Shown here one piece after another: positions 44,553-51,585 of a DNA stretch of 64,000 bases. How positions within the stretch are numbered: position 1 is the stretch's first letter; each line of letters starts with the position of its first letter. Made by a program: the position numbers and the translations under genes. The notes below the pieces were generated by a model, which saw nothing but the letters and a program-made list of their open reading frames with translations, did not search any database and was not told the DNA's origin. Source of the DNA: Pseudomonas alcaligenes (GTDB lineage Bacteria > Pseudomonadota > Gammaproteobacteria > Pseudomonadales > Pseudomonadaceae). Where the stretch lies: positions 3,251,501 to 3,315,500 of the forward strand of contig NZ_LZEU01000001.1 in NCBI RefSeq assembly GCF_014490745.1. The letters are read 5' to 3'.

Positions 44553-44641
44553 CACCAACGGCGGTGGCCGCGGATCACGGACAACGGCGTCCGTCAGAGC
44601 ACCCTCCCCATCGGGCTTCTCTGGCGTACGCCGTTTTTATT
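44553..44641 (+). ncRNA. ANTAR-target dual hexaloop leader with terminator, upstream of nrtA
   Basis: Hairpin 1 is CACC-AACGGC-GGTG (44553-44566) and hairpin 2 is ACGGAC-AACGGC-GTCCGT (44577-44594). Both hexaloops carry the required A1 and G4. Hairpin 2 shares bases with the 5' arm of the terminator ACGGCGTCCGTCAGAG (44584-44599), which pairs with CTCTGGCGTACGCCGT (44619-44634) before a T run. NasT binding to the hexaloops would favour hairpin 2 and read-through into nrtABC. Confidence 0.9.
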
Positions 44642-44663
44642 TGCCCATGAAAAGGATTACCCC

Positions 44664-45947
44664 ATGAGTGATCGTGATTCCAAAGACCCGGTAAACAGCA
44701 GCCGCCGCAACTTCCTCAAGCACTCCATCGCCATCGCCGGCACCGTTGGCGGGGTGGCCGCCCTCGGCCTGTCCGCCCCCGGTTTCCTGCGCAGCGCCGC
44801 CTATGCCGCCGGTTCCGACGCCCCGGAAAAGGCCGTGCTGAATATCGGCTTCATCCCGCTGACCGACTGCGCCTCGGTGGTGGTGGCCGCCACCCAGGGT
44901 TTCGCCGCCAAATACGGCCTGACCATCAACCCGAGCAAGGAAGCCTCCTGGGCCGGCGTGCGCGACAAGCTGAATACCGGTGAACTGGATGCCTCCCACG
45001 TGCTGTACGGCATGATGTACGGCTCGCAGCTGGGCGTGGCCGGGCCGCAGAAGAACATGGCCGTGCTCATGGGCCTGAACCAGAACGGCCAGGCCATCAC
45101 CCTGTCCAAGCAGCTCAAGGAAGCCGGCGTCACCACCGGCGAGCAACTGGCTGCGCACATCAAGCAAGGCGGCACCCCGCTGACCTTCGCCCAGACCTTC
45201 CCCAGCGGCACCCACGCCATGTGGCTGTACTACTGGCTGGCCAACTACGGCATCAACCCGCTGAGCGATGTGAAGACCATCACCGTGCCACCACCGCAGA
45301 TGGTCGCCAACATGCGCGTCGGCAACATGGACGGCTTCTGTGTCGGCGAGCCCTGGGGCGCCCGTGCGGTGTTCGACAAGATCGGTTTCACCGCCGCCAC
45401 CACCCAGCAGATCTGGGCCGACCACCCGGAGAAAGTCCTCGGCTGCTCCCGCGAGTTCGTCGAACAGAACCCCAACACCGCCCGCGCCCTGGTCATGGCC
45501 ATCCTCGACGCCAGCCGCTTCATCGACGCCTCCGAGGCGAACAAGAAGGCCACAGCCAAGCTGATTTCCGGCAAGGCCTACGTCAACGCGCCAAGCGAAG
45601 TGATCGAACAGCGCTTCCTCGGCAACTATGAGGATGGCCTGGGCAATAGCTGGCAGGACAAGCACGCGATGGCCTTCTGCAAGGACGGCAGCGTGAACTT
45701 CCCCTACCACTCCGACGGCATGTGGTTCCTCACCCAGTTCAAGCGCTGGGGCCTGATCAAGGATGAGCCGGACTACGCCGCCGTGGCCGCGCAAATCAAC
45801 CAGACCAAGCTCTACAGCGAGGCCGCCAGCGCCCTGGGCATCGCCGTACCAAGCAGCGTGATGCGCGCCAGTACCCTGATCGACGGCAAGGTGTGGGACG
45901 GCTCCAACCCGGCCGCCTACGCCAACTCCTTCGCCATCAAAGCGTGA
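44664..45947 (+). CDS. nrtA: Nitrate ABC transporter substrate-binding protein NrtA
   Basis: A 427-aa periplasmic nitrate/nitrite-binding protein with a twin-arginine signal (SSRRNFLKHSIAIAGTVGG, cleavage after AYA). The body has LTFAQTFPSGTHAMWLYYWL and the Trp/His/Lys residues of the nitrate pocket. It is a close paralogue of NasS. The ATG at 44664 follows AAAGGA. First gene of the nrtABC operon, preceded by the sigma-54 promoter and NasT-responsive leader. Confidence 0.94.
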   Translation: MSDRDSKDPVNSSRRNFLKHSIAIAGTVGGVAALGLSAPGFLRSAAYAAGSDAPEKAVLNIGFIPLTDCASVVVAATQGFAAKYGLTINPSKEASWAGVRDKLNTGELDASHVLYGMMYGSQLGVAGPQKNMAVLMGLNQNGQAITLSKQLKEAGVTTGEQLAAHIKQGGTPLTFAQTFPSGTHAMWLYYWLANYGINPLSDVKTITVPPPQMVANMRVGNMDGFCVGEPWGARAVFDKIGFTAATTQQIWADHPEKVLGCSREFVEQNPNTARALVMAILDASRFIDASEANKKATAKLISGKAYVNAPSEVIEQRFLGNYEDGLGNSWQDKHAMAFCKDGSVNFPYHSDGMWFLTQFKRWGLIKDEPDYAAVAAQINQTKLYSEAASALGIAVPSSVMRASTLIDGKVWDGSNPAAYANSFAIKA

Positions 45948-45964
45948 TTTTCGGAGGCACTTCG

Positions 45965-46822
45965 ATGAACGCTCCAGTGAAAACACCACTGACGATGGCC
46001 ACCCCGCCTGCCTCCAGCAGTGCTCCGCGCCAGGCCCTGCCTGGCGCGGAGGCCCTCACCAACCTGCTCAAGGCCGTTATCCCGCCGCTGCTCGGCATTG
46101 CCCTGTTCATCGGCCTCTGGGCCCTGATCGCGGCGCGCAGCGAGGGCCTACCGGGCCCCTTGTCGACCTGGTATTCGGCACTGGAGCTGTTCGCCGATCC
46201 GTTCTACGACAACGGCCCGAACGACATGGGCATCGGCTGGAATATCCTGCATTCCCTTGGCCGAGTCGGCCTGGGCTTCGGCCTGGCGGCGCTGATCGGC
46301 ATTCCGCTGGGTTTCGCCATCGGCCGCTTCGCCTTCCTGGCCAGCATGCTCTCGCCGATCATCAGCCTGCTGCGTCCGGTATCGCCGCTGGCCTGGCTGC
46401 CGATCGGTCTGCTGGTGTTCGAGGCCGCCGGCCCGGCCTCGATCTGGGTGATCTTCATCAGCTCGATCTGGCCGATCATCCTCAACACCGCCGCCGGCGT
46501 CGCCAGCGTGCCGCAGGACTACCTCAACGTGGCGCGCGTGCTCAAACTGTCGGAGTTCAAGGTGCTCACCCGCATCCTGTTCCCCGCCGTGCTGCCGCAC
46601 CTGATGACCGGCATCCGCCTGGCCATCGGCGTGGCCTGGCTGGTGATAGTCGCTGCGGAGATGCTCACCGGCGGCACCGGCCTGGGCTTCTGGGTGTGGG
46701 ACGAGTGGAACAACCTCAACGTCGAACACATCCTCATCGCCATCATCATCGTCGGCCTGGTCGGCCTGGCCCTGGAGCAGGCCCTGCTCCTGCTGGCCAA
46801 GCGCTTCGACTACACCAGCTGA
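45965..46822 (+). CDS. nrtB: Nitrate ABC transporter permease NrtB
   Basis: A 285-aa inner membrane permease of the NrtB/SsuC/TauC family with six helices. SLLRPVSPLAWLPIGLLVF and LNTAAGVASVPQDYLNVARVL (EAA-type coupling loop for the ATPase) are present, and the C-terminus is EWNNLNVEHILIAIIIVGLVG. GGAGG lies just before the ATG, 17 bases after nrtA. Confidence 0.93.
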   Translation: MNAPVKTPLTMATPPASSSAPRQALPGAEALTNLLKAVIPPLLGIALFIGLWALIAARSEGLPGPLSTWYSALELFADPFYDNGPNDMGIGWNILHSLGRVGLGFGLAALIGIPLGFAIGRFAFLASMLSPIISLLRPVSPLAWLPIGLLVFEAAGPASIWVIFISSIWPIILNTAAGVASVPQDYLNVARVLKLSEFKVLTRILFPAVLPHLMTGIRLAIGVAWLVIVAAEMLTGGTGLGFWVWDEWNNLNVEHILIAIIIVGLVGLALEQALLLLAKRFDYTS

Positions 46823-46831
46823 ATCCATTCA

Positions 46832-46888
46832 TGTAGGAGCGAGCTCTGCTCGCGAACCAGTTTTTCGCGAGCAGAGCTCGCTCCTACC
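46832..46888. repeat. REP palindrome inside the nrt operon
   Basis: GTAGGAGCGAGCTCTGCTCG (start 46834) and its complement ending near 46886 form a perfect stem of more than 20 bp around a short loop. This is the typical Pseudomonas REP core. It sits between nrtB and nrtC and may set the relative mRNA stability of the two parts. Confidence 0.92.
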
Positions 46889-46906
46889 CCAGCCAGGAGA
46901 ACCCTG

Positions 46907-47698
46907 ATGGAAAAATTCGTCGAGCTGACCGCCGTCAGCAAACACTTCGATACCAAGAAAGGCCGCTTCCAGGCGCTCAGTGACGTCAACCTGAGCATCG
47001 CCAAGGGCGAGTTCGTCTCGCTGATCGGTCACTCCGGCTGCGGCAAATCCACCGTGCTCAACCTGATCGCCGGCCTGCTCGAGGCCAGCGAAGGCGGGCT
47101 GATCTGCAACGGCCGCGAAATCGACGGCCCCGGCCCGGAACGCGCCGTGGTGTTCCAGAACCACAGCCTGCTGCCGTGGATGACCTGTTTCGGCAACGTC
47201 TACCTGGCGGTGGAAAAGGTCTTTTCCGGCAAGGAGAACAAGACCCAGCTGAAGGAACGCACCGCCGCCGCGCTGCATATGGTCGGCCTCGACCATGCCG
47301 CGCACAAACATCCCAACGAGATCTCCGGCGGCATGAAGCAGCGCGTCGGTATCGCCCGCGCCCTGGCCATGGAACCCAAGGTGCTGCTGATGGACGAGCC
47401 GTTCGGCGCGCTGGACGCCCTGACCCGCGCCCACCTGCAGGACGAGCTGCTGCGCATCGTCGGGCAGACCCACAGCACCGTGGTGATGGTCACCCACGAT
47501 GTCGACGAGGCGGTGCTGCTGTCGGATCGCATCGTCATGATGACCAACGGCCCGGCGGCGACCATCGGCGATATCGTGCGGGTCGAACTGCAGCGCCCGC
47601 GTAATCGCCTGGCCCTGGCCAACGACGCCCGCTACCACGAGTACCGCACGGCGGTGCTGGAGTTTCTCTACCAGCGCCAGCAACGTCCTGCCGCCTAG
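46907..47698 (+). CDS. nrtC: Nitrate ABC transporter ATP-binding protein
   Basis: A 263-aa ABC ATPase. Walker A GHSGCGKST, Q-loop FQNHSLLPWMT, signature ISGGMKQRVGIARAL, Walker B VLLMDEPFGALDALT and the switch His in VMVTHDVDEA are all present. It lacks the C-terminal NrtA-like domain that cyanobacterial NrtC carries, so it corresponds to NrtD or short NrtC. It is followed by a terminator; no nitrate or nitrite reductase gene follows in this window. Confidence 0.93.
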   Translation: MEKFVELTAVSKHFDTKKGRFQALSDVNLSIAKGEFVSLIGHSGCGKSTVLNLIAGLLEASEGGLICNGREIDGPGPERAVVFQNHSLLPWMTCFGNVYLAVEKVFSGKENKTQLKERTAAALHMVGLDHAAHKHPNEISGGMKQRVGIARALAMEPKVLLMDEPFGALDALTRAHLQDELLRIVGQTHSTVVMVTHDVDEAVLLSDRIVMMTNGPAATIGDIVRVELQRPRNRLALANDARYHEYRTAVLEFLYQRQQRPAA

Positions 47699-47721
47699 TT
47701 ACCCGGCCTGCCGGCCCCCGC

Positions 47722-47752
47722 GAAAGCCCGGTCTCGTACCGGGCTTTCTTTT
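47722..47752 (+). terminator. Terminator of nrtABC
   Basis: GAAAGCCCGGT, short loop, ACCGGGCTTTCTTTT. Confidence 0.92.
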
Positions 47753-47858
47753 GTCTGCCATAACCCCAGGGAATCGCCGCCATGAGCACTGGCGCTTTTA
47801 CTTCGGCGGAGCCTGCCCCTAACCTCGTCGGTAACCATAACAACAACGAGGAACACCC

Positions 47859-48233
47859 ATGCCTTACAGCATCTATATCGCCGCGATCCTGTCCCTGCTG
47901 CTGATCGGCCTGTCACTCAACATCTCGCGCCTGCGCATGCGTCACCAGGTCGCCTTCGGCGACGGCGGCAAGACCGACCTGCTCAAGGCCGTGCGCGCCC
48001 ATGGCAACAGCCTGGAACAGTCGGTGCTGTTCATCGTCCTGCTCTACCTGGGCGAAACCAGCGGGCAGATCAGCCCGGCACTGACCGCCGCCCTCGGCTT
48101 CGCCTTCATCATGCTGCGCCTGCTCTACTGCACCGGCCTGTTCGCCCGCCTGCTCCTGCTGCGCCAGGCCAGCCATGGCCTGACCATGCTGGTGCTGCTG
48201 GTGGTCAGCATTCTGCTGTTGCTGCCGCAATGA
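47859..48233 (+). CDS. MAPEG-family membrane protein
   Basis: A 124-aa protein with four predicted helices. RVAHGN is replaced by KAVRAHGNSLEQSVLFIVLLYLGE, the MAPEG signature region (glutathione-S-transferase-like membrane proteins). ACGAGG lies before the ATG. The role in bacteria is unclear, possibly glutathione-linked detoxification. Its stop overlaps the next gene's start. Confidence 0.85.
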   Translation: MPYSIYIAAILSLLLIGLSLNISRLRMRHQVAFGDGGKTDLLKAVRAHGNSLEQSVLFIVLLYLGETSGQISPALTAALGFAFIMLRLLYCTGLFARLLLLRQASHGLTMLVLLVVSILLLLPQ

Positions 48234-48691
48234 GCAGCGACGAGCAGAAGATCGCCCTCTACCAGCGGGTCAACGGCTTCACCGGGCCGCTGGCGCGCAC
48301 CGGCTGGCACTGGCGCACACGCTGGATGGCGCGCCTGCTGGCGAGCCTGATCTGGCGCAAGAACCGTGGCCAGTCACAGCAGGGCACCCGGGCCATCGCC
48401 GAGGAATGGCGGCGACTGTTCGGCCTGCCGCAGTTCTGGAGTATCGAGCGCGTGGAGGACGACACCGCCTACTGCGAGATCAGCTTCCCCTGCTCGCTGG
48501 AAGGCAGCGGCGATGTGGCCGCCTGCCACCGCCTGATGGAGTACGACCGCGCCCTGCTGAAGAAGATCGGCGGGCAGATGGTGGTGCTGCAGTCGCGTGC
48601 CGACCCCCGGGTGCGCGGCGGCTGTCAGGTGGCCATCCGTCGCCTGGAAGACCCCCGCCACGACCTGATCCCGGCCCGCTCACTGGACTGA
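48230..48691 (+). CDS. Conserved protein of unknown function
   Basis: A 153-aa protein without a recognised family. The N-terminus is basic and may contact the membrane (GWHWRTRWMARLLASLIWRK). The C-terminal half has CEISFPCSLEGSGDVAACHR and RGGCQVAIRRLEDPR, with four Cys in total. Its start overlaps the MAPEG stop (ATGA), so the two are translationally coupled. Confidence 0.75.
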   Translation: MSSDEQKIALYQRVNGFTGPLARTGWHWRTRWMARLLASLIWRKNRGQSQQGTRAIAEEWRRLFGLPQFWSIERVEDDTAYCEISFPCSLEGSGDVAACHRLMEYDRALLKKIGGQMVVLQSRADPRVRGGCQVAIRRLEDPRHDLIPARSLD

Positions 48692-48757
48692 GCGGGCTTG
48701 CCCGCACCGTCCCCAGCAGGGAAGATGGCGCCGACCAAAGGATTTGGAGCGGCTCTC

Positions 48758-49666
48758 GTGCGCCTGGAAATGAAGCATCTGCGTCTGGTGCGCAGCATCA
48801 GCCAGACCGGCAATCTCACCCGCGCCGCCGAGGCGCTGTTCATCTCGCAACCGGCGCTGAGCAAGCAGCTGGCCGAACTGGAAGAGCGCCTCGGCCTGGC
48901 CCTGTTCCAGCGTACCCAGAAAGCCATGCTGCCGACCGAGGCCGGCCTGGCCTTCGATGACCACGCCCAGCGCATTCTCGGCGACGTGGCGGTGCTCGAA
49001 GAACATCTGGCGCGCTATGCCCATGGCGACTCCGGGCGCCTGCGTCTGGCCATCGACCGCATGCACCTGAGTGACTGGCTGGCGGTTTTCCTGCAGCACT
49101 TCCGCCAGCGCTGCCCGCAGATCGAGGTGCAGGTCAAACAGGTGCCCAATCTGCTCGACAGCCTGCTGGCCCACGACTGCGACATCGCCATTCTCGGCGA
49201 AACCAGCTCGGCCAGCGGTGTCGACTGGTTGGCGCTGAACCGCGACGAAATAGTCGCCATCCTGCCGCCGGGCCATGCCCTGGGCGCCAAGCCCTGGCTG
49301 GAGGCCAGCGATCTGGCCGGAGCCGACCTGCTCTATCACTTCAAGCTGGAGCAATCCCTGCTTTATCGCCGCTACCTGCACCCGCAGCGTATCGAGCTGG
49401 GCTCGCTGCAGCATATCCAGGACATCGCCACGATCATCGCCCTGGTGCGCGCCGGCCTGGGTATCAGCCTGCTGCCCCGGCGCCAGCTGCAGGGCGACGA
49501 GAGCGGCCTGCTGGTTCGCCCGATCGGGGCTGCGGGCATGGCCTTCCGCTGGCAAGCCGCGGTGGCCAGCGACGAGCGCCGGGCTTTCGTTCACGCCGCC
49601 CTGCAATTGCTGCAGGAGCAGCTCTGCGCCCTGGTTAGGCCGGCAGCGGCCCCAGCCACTCCTTGA
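48758..49666 (+). CDS. LysR-family transcriptional regulator
   Basis: A 302-aa regulator. The N-terminal helix-turn-helix is KHLRLVRSISQTGNLTRAAEALFISQPALSKQLAELEERLG, and the effector domain contains the expected GLGISLLPRRQL. The order LEMKHLRLV and the tandem QTGNLTRAA resemble MetR-type regulators. The GTG at 48758 with GGAG upstream is preferred; an ATG at 48770 is possible. Its last 32 bases overlap the 3' end of the converging hydrolase gene. Confidence 0.87.
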   Translation: MRLEMKHLRLVRSISQTGNLTRAAEALFISQPALSKQLAELEERLGLALFQRTQKAMLPTEAGLAFDDHAQRILGDVAVLEEHLARYAHGDSGRLRLAIDRMHLSDWLAVFLQHFRQRCPQIEVQVKQVPNLLDSLLAHDCDIAILGETSSASGVDWLALNRDEIVAILPPGHALGAKPWLEASDLAGADLLYHFKLEQSLLYRRYLHPQRIELGSLQHIQDIATIIALVRAGLGISLLPRRQLQGDESGLLVRPIGAAGMAFRWQAAVASDERRAFVHAALQLLQEQLCALVRPAAAPATP

Positions 49667-50468
49667 CGCATGCGACCACGCCCTGCGGTGCCCGCAGCCA
49701 GGCGCTGTGCGGGTTCTCGTGGGGCGGGCGCGGCGAAGGCAGCTGAGCGATCTGCGGCTCGGCCTGAATCAGCTCGGCCAGTCCACGGGTCGAGGCCGGC
49801 GGGGCAAAGTTGTCGTTCTCGATCTGGATGAACAGCGAACTGACGCGGTTGCTGGTCGCCGGCGCCAGCGGCAAGTCCAGGTGACGGTAGTTGCCGCTGA
49901 ACGCCACCCGCCCCCAGTCACGCATCAGCCGCCGCGCCTCGTGGCCGCCGAAACCGATGCGCTTGCCCGGCAGATGACCGAGGCTGCCGGCCAGCAGGTT
50001 GCAGAGGATCGCCACGCTGGGCGTCAGCAGCCGGCCCAGGCCGCTCCAGTGGCGGTAGTGGATGTTGCCGCAAGCAACACCGACCACGCGCACCGGGCTG
50101 GCCGGGTTGGCCGCTGCATACAGGGTGGCGATGTGCCCGCCGAGGCTGTGCCCCAGCAGCACCAGCTGGGTACCGGAAAAGTGTCGCCCGGCCAGGCTCA
50201 GCAGCTTGGGCAGGAACTCCTCCACCAGTTGGCGGTAGCCGTAGTTGAAGCGCCAGTTGGGCCGTGGCCGGCTCTCGCCCTGGCCCGGCCAGTCGGCCAC
50301 CAGCACGTTGTAGCCGGCGCCGACCAGCACCTGCGCCAGCATCCCGTAACTACGGGCACTGACGCCCAGGGCGGGCAGCACGATCAGGGTGTAACGCGCG
50401 TCCCGTGCGGGATAGAGGGTGACAGGACAGTGAAAGCGGTCATCGGCGAACTGCAGGGCATCGACCAT
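49635..50468 (-). CDS. Alpha/beta hydrolase
   Basis: A 277-aa serine hydrolase. LIVLPALGVSARSYGMLAQVL is the oxyanion region, ADWPGQGES the strand before the lid, LLGHSLGGHIATLYAA the nucleophile elbow, and ENDNFAPPAST and PHENPHSAW contain the likely Asp and His. It resembles predicted hydrolases of the YheT/YqjL type; the substrate is unknown. It converges with and overlaps the LysR gene by 32 bases. Confidence 0.82.
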   Translation of the reverse strand: MVDALQFADDRFHCPVTLYPARDARYTLIVLPALGVSARSYGMLAQVLVGAGYNVLVADWPGQGESRPRPNWRFNYGYRQLVEEFLPKLLSLAGRHFSGTQLVLLGHSLGGHIATLYAAANPASPVRVVGVACGNIHYRHWSGLGRLLTPSVAILCNLLAGSLGHLPGKRIGFGGHEARRLMRDWGRVAFSGNYRHLDLPLAPATSNRVSSLFIQIENDNFAPPASTRGLAELIQAEPQIAQLPSPRPPHENPHSAWLRAPQGVVACVKEWLGPLPA

Positions 50469-50556
50469 CGCGACTTCTCCTGGCGGGTGGCTATGGCGAA
50501 TCTAGAGCAACTGCTCTAGAAACTCCACTGGCGCATCCGCCCGTACTGCCCAGCCC

Positions 50557-51390
50557 TCAGAGCAGCTCGATGGCGTCGTCGAGGATACGGATCAGGCCCT
50601 GCTTGTACAGGCCGCCAATGGCCTTCTTGAAGTTGCCCTTGCTCACCCCGAAGACCTTGCTGATGGCCTCCGGCGGGCTCTTGTCGGACAGCGCCAGGCG
50701 GCCGCCCTGCTCGCGCAGGCGGGTGAGGATCTGCTCGGCCAGATCGCCGGCGGCCTCGCGTCCGATCGGCTGCAGGCTCAGGCTGATCTTGCCGTCGGCA
50801 CGCAGTTCCTTGATGAAGCCATTCTCCTGCATGCCGCCGCGGAGAAACTTGAACACCTCGTTCTTGTGGATCAGGCCCCAGTGCTTGCCATTGATGATGG
50901 CCTTGAAGCCGAGGTCACTCTGCTCCACCACCAGCAACTCCACCGCCTCGCCGACCTTGTAGCTGGCCGGCACATTGTCCAGGTAGCGATCCAGCCGCGC
51001 GGTGGCGGTGATGCGCTTGCTGCGGTCAAGGTAGACGTGCACCACGCAGTAGTCGCCGACCTGCAGCGGGCGCTTCTCCTCCGAGTGCGGCATGAACAGA
51101 TCCTTGCTCAGGCCCCAGTCGAAGAACAGGCCGACGCGGTTGATATCCACCACCTTGAGGCTGGCGAAGCCACCGACCTGCACCTTGGGCTTCTCGGTGG
51201 TGGCGATGATGCGGTCGTCGCTGTCCAGGTAGACGAAGACGTTCAGCCAGTCGTCGATCTCGCACGGCTCGCCCTTGGGCACGTAGCGGTTGGGCAGGAG
51301 GATTTCACCATCGCTGCCGCCGTCCAGAAAGAGGCCGAAGTCGGTCTGTTTGACCACCTGAAGAGAGTTGTAGCGCCCGATCAGAGCCAT
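50557..51390 (-). CDS. CvfB-like S1 RNA-binding protein
   Basis: A 277-aa protein with three S1-like OB folds (IGRYNSLQVVKQTDFGLFLD; GGFASLKVVDINRVGLFFDW; GEAVELLVVEQSDLGFKAII) and a C-terminal winged helix (PEAISKVFGVSKGNFKKAIGGLYKQGLI). This is the layout of CvfB/YitL. In Gram-positive bacteria CvfB affects virulence gene expression through RNA binding. The ATG at 51390 is preferred over a GTG at 51399. Confidence 0.9.
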   Translation of the reverse strand: MALIGRYNSLQVVKQTDFGLFLDGGSDGEILLPNRYVPKGEPCEIDDWLNVFVYLDSDDRIIATTEKPKVQVGGFASLKVVDINRVGLFFDWGLSKDLFMPHSEEKRPLQVGDYCVVHVYLDRSKRITATARLDRYLDNVPASYKVGEAVELLVVEQSDLGFKAIINGKHWGLIHKNEVFKFLRGGMQENGFIKELRADGKISLSLQPIGREAAGDLAEQILTRLREQGGRLALSDKSPPEAISKVFGVSKGNFKKAIGGLYKQGLIRILDDAIELL

Positions 51391-51585
51391 GTTCACCACC
51401 TTGTCTGCAAGGCCGGCATTCTACCCGCTGGCGCCGCGACGCGCTGCACCGGGCAGCGGATGGATGGCCGCCGCGACACTGGCGCCTAGCACGGGCATGT
51501 TTCAGAATCATGGCACCAGGCAACTTAGTCGCAGGTTGCCGGTCATAACAACACGGATTCTCGCTGTCCTATCTCAGGAGCTCCT

